Source of the DNA: Eubacterium ruminantium
GTDB lineage: Bacteria; Bacillota; Clostridia; Lachnospirales; Lachnospiraceae
Length of the DNA: 64,000 nucleotides
Direction: 5' to 3'
Assembly: GCF_900167085.1 (NCBI RefSeq)
Contig: NZ_FUXA01000008.1
Coordinates: 1 to 64,000, forward strand
The notes under the pieces are model-generated. The model searched no databases. It was not told the DNA's origin and was given only the letters and a program-made list of their open reading frames with translations. This document shows positions 9,532 through 19,221 of this stretch, piece after piece (positions within the stretch are counted from its first letter, which is position 1; each line of letters opens with the position of its first letter). The position numbers and the translations under genes are program-made.

Positions 9532-9576
9532 CTGGTAAGTCCTCCTGTAATTCTCCACACTTTTCTGCCAACAATT

Positions 9577-9741
9577 AGTTATGATGAACGTTCATGCATG
9601 ATAAACAATCGTTATGACGAACGTTTCTGAATAATAATTGTTCCATAATGATAACGTTCATGCATGTTAATTAATCCGTAATGATAACGTTCCTGCATGT
9701 TAATTAATCCATAATGATAAACGATTCGCCATGATAATTGG
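9577..9741. repeat. Five 33-bp imperfect tandem repeats
   Basis: Units begin at 9577, 9610, 9643, 9676 and 9709 with an exact 33-bp period. The clearest form is CCATAATGATAACGTTCATG followed by CATGTTAATTAAT; units 3 and 4 differ at only two positions. Each unit contains an AACGTT(C)-like core and CATG. The array fills the gap between the HAD gene and the broken MocR gene and begins where that gene loses its 3' end. It codes for nothing convincing. Confidence 0.9.
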
Positions 9742-9742
9742 T

Positions 9743-10426
9743 TCAATATATACAAGCTTCATTGTTTTCAATAAGTGCCTTTCTTTTCTTGCCATAGTAA
9801 ATCCTCATTCTGTTTATATGCTTTTCAAAATATCCCTTGGAAATAAATGATGCTAAAGTATATTGCTCAAACGTCGGAACTGTACATGAGTAAAATCCCA
9901 GTTCCTTTTTATATTTTTTCAGAAGATGCTCCGGAAGTATCATGTAACTGATTCGGATAGTCGGTGCCAGAGACTTTGAAAATGTATTCATATAAATAAC
10001 TTTCTCGCTTGAATCAATATTGAAAAACGGAGAAATCGGCACGCCATTTACCCTGAACTCACTATCATAATCATCTTCGATTATATATCTTCCCTTTTTC
10101 TCATTTGCCCACGTAAGAAGCTCATATCTTCTGCTTACCGGCATAGTTATACCTGTCGGAAAATGATGAGTCGGACATATATGGATAAAGGTAATCTGCT
10201 ATAGCTGCCCATATGCATTTTCAATTGTTATGGTACTGACACCAAGATTATTTGCAAATGTTCTCTTCGACGGAAGCTTTGTCCCGGGCAGGATCCTGCC
10301 CTCAGATATATCCTTCTTAAGACTCTGATATAAATAAACATATAAAGGTCCTGTTTTATTGGACAGATCATAAGTAAGCATATAAGCCCTCCCGTATGGC
10401 ATCTTATTTGAGGTGATTTTTAACAT
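9743..10426 (-). pseudogene. Broken MocR-type (GntR-aminotransferase fusion) regulator
   Basis: The N-terminal part is a GntR winged helix (GRILPGTKLPSKRTFANNLG, then ENAYGQL) ending at a TAG at 10201-10199. In the same frame, without a gap, the sequence resumes as part of a fold-I aminotransferase domain: HICPTHHFPTGI, IIEDDYDSEF and the PLP-lysine motif TFSKSLAP. Intact MocR proteins are about 460-480 residues; roughly 150 residues between the domains and the last 80-90 residues are missing. The 3' end abuts the 33-bp repeat array. The target pathway cannot be told. Confidence 0.85.
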
Positions 10427-10493
10427 TTTTATATGCCACTTTATTTATAACATATTTTCCACCCTCATCAAACCCCTTAAAGATATTTATACT

Positions 10494-10521
10494 TAAAAGA
10501 AAAGCCGGTATAAATACCGAC
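10494..10521 (-). terminator. Rho-independent terminator of tcdA
   Basis: Read on the minus strand, GTCGGTAT-TT-ATACCGGC is followed directly by TTTTCTTTT. It begins 16 bp after the tcdA stop codon. Confidence 0.85.
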
Positions 10522-10537
10522 TTTAAATTCTTTTGGA

Positions 10538-11314
10538 TTAATTTATTTCATCTTTTCTATAACCTTTGCAAAGATCATTTATAATCTCGCCCGCGATTAT
10601 GAGTCCCACAACTGATGGCACAAATGCGGTTGAACCCGGGATGTCTCTTCTCTCTGTGCATTTTCTTGCAGTTCCCGGAGGGCATATACAGTTCTGTCTG
10701 CAACTGATGGACATATCTTCTAATGGACGCACCGGTGGCTCTTTGGAATAAACAACTTTTAAAGAATCAATACCTCTTTTTCTGCATTCCCTTCTCATGA
10801 CTTTGGCAAGAGGACAGATTGAAGTTTTATAAATATCTGCTACTTCAAATGCTGCAGGATTAACTTTATTACCTGCTCCCATTGATGATATAACAGGAAC
10901 TCCCACACGCTTTGCATTTTCTATGATAGTTAACTTACCTGTGACTGTATCTATCGCATCAACCACATAATCATATTCGCGAAAATCAAACTGATCCTGA
11001 GTTTCAGGAAGATAAAAAGTCTTATATGTTCTGACTTCACAATCAGGTGAAATATCTTTCACTCTCTCTTCAGCTACATCAACTTTATACTTTCCTATTG
11101 TTTTATGGGTTGCAATGATCTGCCTATTTATATTGGTCAGACAAACTTTATCATCATCTATAAGATCAAGAGCTCCAACACCGGATCTTGCCAGTGCCTC
11201 AACTACATATCCTCCGACTCCACCGATACCAAATACCGCAACACGGCTTGATGCAAGACGTTTCATAGCATCTACACCATAAAGAAGCTGCGTTCTTGAA
11301 AACTGATTTAACAT
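10538..11314 (-). CDS. tcdA: tRNA threonylcarbamoyladenosine dehydratase (ThiF/E1-like)
   Basis: A 258-residue E1-like protein that, in characterised relatives, uses ATP to cyclise t6A37 of tRNA to ct6A. The nucleotide-binding motif VFGIGGVGGYVVEALARSG is near residue 30, followed by LIDDDKVCLTNINRQ and the arginine/lysine region typical of the family; DYVVDAIDTVTGK precedes the catalytic region. C-terminal cysteines (ISCRQNCICPPG) are present, as in the YgdL/CsdL group. ATG at 11314 is preferred; a TTG three codons upstream is also open and lies closer to the GGAAAGGA site. A terminator follows, so it is probably monocistronic. Confidence 0.88.
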   Translation of the reverse strand: MLNQFSRTQLLYGVDAMKRLASSRVAVFGIGGVGGYVVEALARSGVGALDLIDDDKVCLTNINRQIIATHKTIGKYKVDVAEERVKDISPDCEVRTYKTFYLPETQDQFDFREYDYVVDAIDTVTGKLTIIENAKRVGVPVISSMGAGNKVNPAAFEVADIYKTSICPLAKVMRRECRKRGIDSLKVVYSKEPPVRPLEDMSISCRQNCICPPGTARKCTERRDIPGSTAFVPSVVGLIIAGEIINDLCKGYRKDEIN

Positions 11315-11687
11315 TAAAAACAAACATCCTTTCCATCAAATACTGTTTTCTTACGCGCACAAAGATACCACATCATGCTTTATATGTCTAATCATATTTT
11401 CTTATCATTGTACTTTTTTGTTGTACTTTTTTGTTCTACTATTTCCCTATCGCACCGAGTGAAATCATCTGTGGAAATGTTGTATTGTAGAAAAAACCTT
11501 TTTATATTTGAAAAAAAGGACATTACGAGAATGCCCTCTCATAATGCCCTCTTAAGAAGTAAGGATTATATATTTTGAGTATAAATGATGATCAGTTTGT
11601 GCCCTGATAATACTGATTGATCACTCATACCATCTACCAAAGTTAATTTAGATATGCAAAAAATAATTAATATAAACGAGGTTTTAA
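11315..11687. other. Intergenic gap between enolase and tcdA
   Basis: No convincing gene. It holds a 13-bp tandem duplication GTACTTTTTTGTT at 11410-11422 and 11423-11435, and an imperfect hairpin (TGATCAGT at 11589, ACTGATTGATCA at 11612-11623) that may help end the enolase transcript. The tcdA promoter should lie here, but no good match to consensus was found. Confidence 0.5.
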
Positions 11688-12992
<1,305 letters not shown>

Positions 12993-13015
12993 CTATCTCC
13001 TTATCTTAAATATAT

Positions 13016-13441
13016 TTACTGTGCTAATGCAGCGCCAAGCGATGCACACTCACCTAATGCTGTTTCATCAGGTGTATAATTTGCCATCACACCGTCCATC
13101 ACAAGATTTGCTCCCGATGCGATTGCTCTTTCCTGCCAGTCTCTCATCCACTGGCCATCACCCCATCCGTATGAGCCAAAAAGTCCGATCTTCTTTCCTT
13201 TAAGCGAGCCTTCAACCTCAGTAAACATAGGCTCAAACTCAACTTCTTCAAGAACCTCGGCACCCATAGCAGGACATCCAAATGCTATAGCATCATAGTC
13301 CCCAACTTTTGCTGACGAAAAATCAGCCGGCGCAAGGTATTCTACTTCAGCTCCATTTGAGGCAGCCGCATCCCCTATTGCTGTTGCCATTGCTGCTGTG
13401 TTACCTGATGCGCTCCAAAAAACAACTGCTACTTTACTCAT
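13016..13441 (-). CDS. Short-chain flavodoxin
   Basis: A 141-residue FMN electron carrier. The phosphate-binding loop WSASGNTAAMA is near residue 8, AFGCPAMGAEVLEE forms the second FMN loop, and GSYGWGDGQWMRDW the third. Length fits short-chain flavodoxins of Clostridia, which substitute for ferredoxin under iron limitation. The start at 13441 is chosen over an ATG 11 codons upstream because GGAAAGGA precedes it. It has a consensus promoter with a candidate operator and stands 26 bp upstream of eno. Confidence 0.93.
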   Translation of the reverse strand: MSKVAVVFWSASGNTAAMATAIGDAAASNGAEVEYLAPADFSSAKVGDYDAIAFGCPAMGAEVLEEVEFEPMFTEVEGSLKGKKIGLFGSYGWGDGQWMRDWQERAIASGANLVMDGVMANYTPDETALGECASLGAALAQ

Positions 13442-13516
13442 TAAAAATCCTTTCCAGAGCAACCGGATAATCATTATATATCCCGGTACTCTTAATGCAT
13501 TTATGACTACGTATCG

Positions 13517-13532
13517 GCTAAGTACTTAGCCT
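13517..13532. promoter_or_regulatory. 16-bp perfect palindrome in flavodoxin leader
   Basis: GGCTAAGTACTTAGCC is identical to its reverse complement and lies in the leader between promoter and flavodoxin start. It shares a CTAA/TTAG flavour with the imperfect palindrome near the transcription start and could be a second site for the same regulator. Confidence 0.45.
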
Positions 13533-13571
13533 ACTTTGATAAAACCAGGATATTAGATATAACTATTTTGT

Positions 13572-13587
13572 GTTAGTTATACCTAAC
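13572..13587 (-). promoter_or_regulatory. Candidate DtxR/IdeR-like operator
   Basis: GTTAGTTATACCTAAC has GTTAG/CTAAC arms resembling the inner part of the DtxR/IdeR consensus (TTAGGTTAG-type half sites). It begins 7 bp downstream of the -10 box, over the expected transcription start, where a repressor would block initiation. A metal-responsive role is inferred from the flavodoxin context and the partial motif match only. Confidence 0.45.
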
Positions 13588-13594
13588 CACTGAC

Positions 13595-13623
13595 AATATA
13601 ACATGTTATTTTTTATTTGTCAA
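13595..13623 (-). promoter_or_regulatory. Promoter of flavodoxin(-eno)
   Basis: On the minus strand TTGACA (13623-13618) and TATATT (13600-13595) are separated by exactly 17 bp. The -35 is perfect and the -10 matches at five of six positions. Confidence 0.8.
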
Positions 13624-13640
13624 ACACATCATTTAAAAAT

Positions 13641-14660
13641 TTAGAATCTTATTTTATCTGTTATTTTACGGATTAATTTCACAGGCTGATCAAATAATTT
13701 GATCCACATGATCAAAATGCCTATAAGAACCGGCAGTGTGAAGAATACTATTCTGCCGAAGGCTGACTGAGTATAAAGATCTTTTATTAAAAATATTTTG
13801 TCCAGTATCATGAAAATGATCCAGTGCCAGAAATATACATTTATGGTATATTTTCCGAATTCTGAAACGATCCGGATCCTCTTTTTAGGAATCAGACTTA
13901 TCACACTGAAACCGGTAAGAAATGTTATAACATAGCACATAAACCTTGCTAAAGGCCCATAGCTTATAACATCTTTTGAGAACGGGTTTCTTCCCGTAAA
14001 TAAATGTCTGTAGATATAAAAGCTGTCCAGCTTAAAAAAGCACAAAGAAAACCATATTAAAAGCAGGATAATGCCCACCGGAATGATGATCTTTTTTTTC
14101 TGCATCATAAAATCCTGTACCTGCTCAGGTTTAAAAAGTGTACCAAGCAAAAATACAGGAAAGAATATTATTATTCTTGAAAGGTATAAAAAGTCACCTA
14201 TTGATTGATCATATCCCGCAAAACACGCGAGAACCAAAGATGCGATCAAAAGAAAAATCTTATTCACTTTTGCACACAAGAATAAGACAAGTAAAAATGC
14301 TGCAAGGGCGAAGAAAAACCACGCAATCCCCTGATCTGTAAACAGTATGAATTCCGTGTCTTTTCCTGTAAGCCTCTCAACAAGATAAAGAGCACCCCTT
14401 AAAGATATCCAGCATGTCAGATAAAATGCGATCTTCCTGAAAGCATACTCTCTTTTATAGAACATCCCGGAAATAAAAATCATAACCGGCATATGAAACG
14501 CATAGAGAAAAAGATATATGCTTTTACATATATCTGAATTTCTTACCTGCTCATCTGAAAAGTGCCCTATGACCATGAGTATGATCATCAAGAATTTGAT
14601 ATTGTCCCAAAAGGCCATCCTGCCCCTGGTCTTTTTCACCGATGCATCAACTGCGTTCAT
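13641..14660 (-). CDS. Acyltransferase 3 family membrane protein
   Basis: A 339-residue protein with about ten hydrophobic segments. The N-terminal pattern WDNIKFLMIILMVIGHFSD, with the conserved His in the first membrane helix, and the following AFHMPVMIFISGMFYKRE are typical of acyltransferase-3 (OafA/WecH-like) proteins that O-acylate surface polysaccharides or small molecules. The acceptor is unknown. ATG at 14660 follows AGAGGAAG and clears the upstream acetyltransferase gene by 25 bp. It is probably the last gene of the uronate operon transcript, though no functional link is evident. Confidence 0.8.
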   Translation of the reverse strand: MNAVDASVKKTRGRMAFWDNIKFLMIILMVIGHFSDEQVRNSDICKSIYLFLYAFHMPVMIFISGMFYKREYAFRKIAFYLTCWISLRGALYLVERLTGKDTEFILFTDQGIAWFFFALAAFLLVLFLCAKVNKIFLLIASLVLACFAGYDQSIGDFLYLSRIIIFFPVFLLGTLFKPEQVQDFMMQKKKIIIPVGIILLLIWFSLCFFKLDSFYIYRHLFTGRNPFSKDVISYGPLARFMCYVITFLTGFSVISLIPKKRIRIVSEFGKYTINVYFWHWIIFMILDKIFLIKDLYTQSAFGRIVFFTLPVLIGILIMWIKLFDQPVKLIRKITDKIRF

Positions 14661-14685
14661 ATGATACTTCCTCTCAAAAGTTATC

Positions 14686-15159
14686 TTACAGTATCTGTTC
14701 CATTCCAACCTTAAGAGGTTTCATGCCCATCACTTCGTAGAATTTCATGGCCGAAGGATTACATGTCCATACATTTAATGTGACATTATAAAATCCTTCG
14801 CCCTTTGCATATTCCAGTACATGATCGTAAAGTGCCTTTCCGACTCCTTTGAAACGATATTCTTCGTCAACGCATATATCATCAATGTATAAAGTTTTTA
14901 TATCAGTCAGGACAGAGTCTCCAACATGCTGCTGATGAATACAGAATGCATGCCCCATCACAACATCGTCTTCATTTACGCATACAAAAACCGGTGTAGT
15001 ATCATCCCCGAAAATTTTTTCAAGTTCCTCAGCATTATATTTGGTTGCAGGTCCCTTAAAAATATCCGGTCTTCCGTTATGATGGACCATATCTACTTGA
15101 ACCAGTAATTCCAAAACTCTGGAAATATCTTCTTTTACAGCTCTTCTTACAGTATTCAT
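14686..15159 (-). CDS. GNAT family N-acetyltransferase
   Basis: A 157-residue GNAT protein. The acetyl-CoA binding motif A is IDDICVDEEYRFKGVGKALYDH around residues 98-119, and the C-terminal part has NVTLNVWTCNPSAMKFYEVMGM, the usual motif B. The substrate cannot be predicted. GGGAGAG lies before the ATG, and the gene starts 19 bp after the end of uxuB, so it is likely read through from the uronate operon. Confidence 0.85.
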   Translation of the reverse strand: MNTVRRAVKEDISRVLELLVQVDMVHHNGRPDIFKGPATKYNAEELEKIFGDDTTPVFVCVNEDDVVMGHAFCIHQQHVGDSVLTDIKTLYIDDICVDEEYRFKGVGKALYDHVLEYAKGEGFYNVTLNVWTCNPSAMKFYEVMGMKPLKVGMEQIL

Positions 15160-15178
15160 ATTTCTCTCCCGACTTTAA

Positions 15179-16807
15179 TTATTTCATTATGACAGTTTCA
15201 TGAAGCGCACTTCTGACTCTACCTATATTTCCTATCATATAATTAAATCGCTCTTCAATCAATTCATTCATGCCATTTGCTACAAGATCAACTCCAAAAA
15301 GTTTGCTGTTGCCGAGTATTTCTCTCACATTACTTAAAAGTCCAAAATTTTCCTCTGCAAAAATATCTGTACCGATCTTAATGCCGCTAAGCCTTCTTCT
15401 TAATTCATTTAACATTGGATCCGAACTAAGTTCCATAACTTCACCAAAGTCATCAACGGCGATAAGATATCTTAACCATGCAGCTATTACGAGAGGAATG
15501 ACTTTTAATTCTCCGGTGCGACCTTTCTCATCATAAACTTTTATGGTCTCTCCGAATCTTATAGAAACCTTCTGACTTGTGTCAGTGGCAATTCTTTGCG
15601 GAGTATCCGGAAGAAAACTGTTCGGAAGTCTTTCGGTCATGACTTCATCCAAAAACTTCTTCGGATCTATGATACCCGGATTTGTCACAACGGGAAGTCC
15701 TTCTTTGACACCAAGTCTTTCAACCATCATTCTTAAATCCACATCTTTCATTTCATCGGAAATCTTTTTGAATCCAAGAAGGCATCCGAAGATTGCAAGA
15801 GCTGTATGAAGAGGATTAAGACATGTCATTACTTTCATTCTTTCAACTCTGTTTACTGTCTCTCTGTCTGTAAGATATATTCCGGCTTTTGCAAGATCAG
15901 GTCTTCCGTTCGGAAAATCATCTTCGATAACCAGGTACTGCGGCATTTCAGCATTTACAAACGGCGCTATAAATGTCTTCCTCGAAGTGAGTACCGGGTC
16001 CATATCTTCAATGCCCATTTCACTGAGTTCCTTAGTTATTTCCGGATCAGGTCTCGGAGTGATCTTATCGATCATACTCCATGGAAATGAAACTTTGCTT
16101 TTATCACTTAAATATGTGATAAATTCATCCTCGACAAATCCAAGTTTTTTCCATTCTTCTGCGATAAACTGCACAGCTTCCTGAAGCTTTTTACCATTCT
16201 CACTGCAATTATCCATACTTACAAGTGCAATCGGCAACATGCCATTTTTGAATCTCTTATATAAAAGACTCGTAACAACTCCCATGGCAGATAACTGTAT
16301 ATTCTGAGGTCCCGCCTTGATATCCGCCTCAACCATCGGAAGGATGCCTCGGTCCAGTCCCCTTATAGCGTAACCCTTCTCTGTAATCGTAAATGAAATC
16401 ATCTGAAGAGAAGGCTTTACTGCTATTTCAGCCAAGTCTTTCTGCTTCTCACCAACAGCACTTACTGCGTCAACAACGCTTCCGATAACTCGTAAATACT
16501 TCTCGCCGCTTCTTCTCAGTCCAACAAGAAGAGCGAGATTATCATATGGCTGATAAACCTTCTCAAATATCTCATCATCAAAACTGTCAGTTGCTATGAT
16601 ACCTGTATCCATGATTCCTTCTTCGATAAGTGTATCCGCAAGACAGGCTATATAACCTCGGAAGATATTACCGCCACCAAAATGAAGCCACTGCGGATTC
16701 TTCCTCGTATTTCCCTTTATTACTTTGGTATCATAATTTGGGACGATGATATTTCTCTCATCCCAAAACGCTTTTTCTTTGTAAATATTATCGTAACTTA
16801 ATCTCAT
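15179..16807 (-). CDS. uxuB: Mannitol dehydrogenase family oxidoreductase, probable fructuronate reductase
   Basis: A 542-residue long-chain NAD(P)-dependent dehydrogenase of the mannitol dehydrogenase family. The N-terminal nucleotide-binding region includes LHFGGGNIFRGYIACLADTL. The catalytic region has VSMDNCSENGKKL and LNPLHTALAIFGCLLG, matching the conserved MDN and NxxHT patterns. With uxuA, uxaC and eda in one operon, reduction of fructuronate to mannonate is the best assignment; tagaturonate reductase cannot be excluded on sequence. It is somewhat longer than E. coli UxuB (about 486). Confidence 0.87.
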   Translation of the reverse strand: MRLSYDNIYKEKAFWDERNIIVPNYDTKVIKGNTRKNPQWLHFGGGNIFRGYIACLADTLIEEGIMDTGIIATDSFDDEIFEKVYQPYDNLALLVGLRRSGEKYLRVIGSVVDAVSAVGEKQKDLAEIAVKPSLQMISFTITEKGYAIRGLDRGILPMVEADIKAGPQNIQLSAMGVVTSLLYKRFKNGMLPIALVSMDNCSENGKKLQEAVQFIAEEWKKLGFVEDEFITYLSDKSKVSFPWSMIDKITPRPDPEITKELSEMGIEDMDPVLTSRKTFIAPFVNAEMPQYLVIEDDFPNGRPDLAKAGIYLTDRETVNRVERMKVMTCLNPLHTALAIFGCLLGFKKISDEMKDVDLRMMVERLGVKEGLPVVTNPGIIDPKKFLDEVMTERLPNSFLPDTPQRIATDTSQKVSIRFGETIKVYDEKGRTGELKVIPLVIAAWLRYLIAVDDFGEVMELSSDPMLNELRRRLSGIKIGTDIFAEENFGLLSNVREILGNSKLFGVDLVANGMNELIEERFNYMIGNIGRVRSALHETVIMK

Positions 16808-16917
16808 TTTACTTCCTTCTTAAATGCAGATTTCGGTTCAAAACCGGTTAAAATAAATAAGCAATTTTTATCTGAATGTGATCCTGAAACATATCAGAAT
16901 ACATATTTAAGATCACA

Positions 16918-17736
16918 TTATTTGATACGGATAAGTCGCATTCCACCATCGGCAGTTACTGCACTTTCCAGCTTTCCGTTATTCATAATAAAACTGTCTT
17001 TATTAAAGAGCACTCCGCGTCTTTCAAGATGAAATACAGCTCTCTCAAGATTATGACTTTCGAAAATATATTCCTGCTTACTGTCATTGATCATAACTTC
17101 TTTAAACTTAAACCGAATCATCAGATCAACCGCTTTTTTTGTCTCATTAACTACGCTTTCATAATCTCCCTTGGCAATATATTCCTTTTTAACCATGAAG
17201 CTTCCGCCACAAGCTATGATATTCGATGACTCAAGATAAGGACTGAGATTATCGATCTCCAGGCCTCCTGTCGGCATAAATTTCATTTTATTGTAAGGTG
17301 CACTCATTGCTTTCAGAAGTTTTATTCCGCCAAGCTGTTCAGCCGGGAAGAACTTTACATTTTCAAGTCCCATGGAAATAGCTTTTTCTATATCGCTCGG
17401 GCATGAACATCCGGGAAGAATAACTATATCATTACTGATGCAATATTCCACGACCTCAGGATTAAATCCCGGACTTACAATAAACTGTGCTCCTGCCTTT
17501 ACAGCTTCATCCACCTGCTCTTTTGTAAGAACCGTTCCGGCGCCCACTATCATCTTAGGGAATTTTTCTGTAATGATCCTTATGGCTTCCGCTGCTTCAT
17601 CGGTTCTGAATGTTATTTCCGCTGCAGGAAGTCCGCCTGCTATAAGTGCCTCAGCAAGGGAAACAACTGTATCTATATCATCTATCACAACTACAGGGAT
17701 TATCCCTATCTTATGTATTTCATCCAAAATATTCAT
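16918..17736 (-). CDS. eda: KDPG/KHG aldolase with a C-terminal extension
   Basis: Residues 1-208 are a class I KDPG aldolase: Glu40 in AAEITFRT, GAGTVLTKEQVDEAVKAGA, and Schiff-base Lys128 in ENVKFFPAEQLGG; MPTGGLEIDN closes the phosphate site. It cleaves 2-keto-3-deoxy-6-phosphogluconate to pyruvate and glyceraldehyde-3-phosphate. The usual length is about 205-215 residues; here about 64 extra residues follow (KEVMINDSKQEYIFESHNLE...), perhaps a small domain related to the vicinal-oxygen-chelate fold, which I cannot identify. It sits between uxaC (37 bp) and uxuB in the operon. Confidence 0.92.
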   Translation of the reverse strand: MNILDEIHKIGIIPVVVIDDIDTVVSLAEALIAGGLPAAEITFRTDEAAEAIRIITEKFPKMIVGAGTVLTKEQVDEAVKAGAQFIVSPGFNPEVVEYCISNDIVILPGCSCPSDIEKAISMGLENVKFFPAEQLGGIKLLKAMSAPYNKMKFMPTGGLEIDNLSPYLESSNIIACGGSFMVKKEYIAKGDYESVVNETKKAVDLMIRFKFKEVMINDSKQEYIFESHNLERAVFHLERRGVLFNKDSFIMNNGKLESAVTADGGMRLIRIK

Positions 17737-17773
17737 TTATATCTCTCCTAATTCATATTCCTCAGAAATCTAC

Positions 17774-19192
17774 CTACAGACCAAAGAAATGTAAGGCGTT
17801 GTTGTAACAGATGTCTGAAACTGTCTTCCCGATTAATTCTTCGTCCCAATACAGTTCGCCGTTTGCGACCATATTTCCTATAAAATTACAAAGTATCCTT
17901 CTGAAATATTCATGTCTGGTATATGACAGAAAACATCTTGAATCTGTAAGCATACCTATAAATGTCCCCAGTACACCCTGCTCGGAAATAGATCTTAAAT
18001 GATCACAGATTCCGCTTTTATTGTCATTGAACCACCACGCAGCTCCGTGCTGAACTTTTCCTGCAATTCCTTTTTCAAAGAAGCATCCCGAAAGCACACT
18101 GAGTGAGCGGTTCATGATTGGATTTAGACTATATAAAACCGTTTTCGGAAGTATATCTCTGTAATCCAGTTCATCAAGAAATCTTCCCAATGATTCGATA
18201 TCCGAACCGCTGTCTATCCTGTCGAAACCACTGTCTTTGCCGACCTTCATAAACATTTTCCTGTTGCTGTTTCTTACCACTCCAAAATGAAGCTGCATAA
18301 CCCATCCAAGACGGGAATAATTTTCAGCAAGGAACATCATTATCATGGTTCTGTATCCATCAACCTCGATGTCTGTAAGACTTTCTCCATTAAGCGCTTT
18401 TCTGAATATTTCTTCCAGTTCCTCATCACTTATCAAAGTGCATGGGAAATATCCAAGACTCTGGTCGCTTGATCTTGCACCATGGTTATTAAAATATTCC
18501 ATCCTGTCTTTAAGAACTTCTTTTAATGCAGTAATGTCTGTAATCTTTTTACCACTGACTTCTTCAAGTTTTGAAATGTAATCAGTAAAATCATTTCCAC
18601 CTATAAGAAGAATCTTGTCAGGTCTGAAGGTTGGTATGCACTTTGTTTTAAAAGTTCCATCCGCTAAAATCTCTTCATGCATCTTAAGGTCATCTGTCGG
18701 ATCATCTGTTGTTCCTATAACCTCAACATGCGACATTTCGATTATCTTTCTTGCAGAAAGTTTTCCGCTCTTTAAAATATCATTGCACTTTTTATAAATA
18801 GCATCCGCATTACTCGTGCATATCGGCATATCACAGTCAAAGTATCTCTTAAGTTCAAGATGACTCCAGTGATATAAAGGATTTCCAATAGACTTTTCCA
18901 GCGCAGTGATCCAAGCTTTAAATCTTTCTTCTTTTGGTTTATTTCCGGTAATCAGATCCTCATCTATACCGCATTGTCTCATAAGTCTCCACTTGTAATG
19001 ATCGCCCGACAACCATAAATCAGTAATATCGTCATATGTTCTGTCACAAGCAATATCACTTGGATCGATATGACAGTGATAATCTATGATGGGCATATCC
19101 TTTGCGTATTTGTGGAATAAAACTTTAGCTTCTTCCGTTTCAAGAAGAAAATCATCATTTATGAAATTATCGTTTTTAATATATTTATCCAT
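17774..19192 (-). CDS. uxaC: Glucuronate (uronate) isomerase
   Basis: A 472-residue amidohydrolase-like isomerase converting D-glucuronate to D-fructuronate (and galacturonate to tagaturonate). The metal-binding motif IIDYHCHIDP (His39, His41) is near the N-terminus; GTTDDPTDDL and the C-terminal MLTDSRCFLSYTRHEYFRR are characteristic of UxaC. Length matches the family (about 466-472) when translation starts at 19192, so I prefer it over an ATG nine codons earlier. The gene follows uxuA by 29 bp. Confidence 0.95.
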   Translation of the reverse strand: MDKYIKNDNFINDDFLLETEEAKVLFHKYAKDMPIIDYHCHIDPSDIACDRTYDDITDLWLSGDHYKWRLMRQCGIDEDLITGNKPKEERFKAWITALEKSIGNPLYHWSHLELKRYFDCDMPICTSNADAIYKKCNDILKSGKLSARKIIEMSHVEVIGTTDDPTDDLKMHEEILADGTFKTKCIPTFRPDKILLIGGNDFTDYISKLEEVSGKKITDITALKEVLKDRMEYFNNHGARSSDQSLGYFPCTLISDEELEEIFRKALNGESLTDIEVDGYRTMIMMFLAENYSRLGWVMQLHFGVVRNSNRKMFMKVGKDSGFDRIDSGSDIESLGRFLDELDYRDILPKTVLYSLNPIMNRSLSVLSGCFFEKGIAGKVQHGAAWWFNDNKSGICDHLRSISEQGVLGTFIGMLTDSRCFLSYTRHEYFRRILCNFIGNMVANGELYWDEELIGKTVSDICYNNALHFFGL

Positions 19193-19221
19193 ATTTCCGG
19201 AGCCTCTTATTCTTTTCAATA

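Noticed and set aside
9577-9741. CRISPR array or coding repeat at the 33-bp units
   Set aside because: There are no spacers, and no reading frame through the array connects to a start with a ribosome site; stops occur within units.
11375-11578. Possible small gene in the tcdA-eno gap
   Set aside because: The 67-codon frame has no ribosome binding site, and its composition (runs of Phe, Leu and Lys) looks like translated AT-rich intergenic DNA.
16875-16919. Terminator between eda and uxuB (AATGTGATC / GATCACATT)
   Set aside because: Nine-bp arms are 27 nt apart, overlap the eda stop codon and lack a T-run; uxuB is needed in the same pathway, so read-through is expected.
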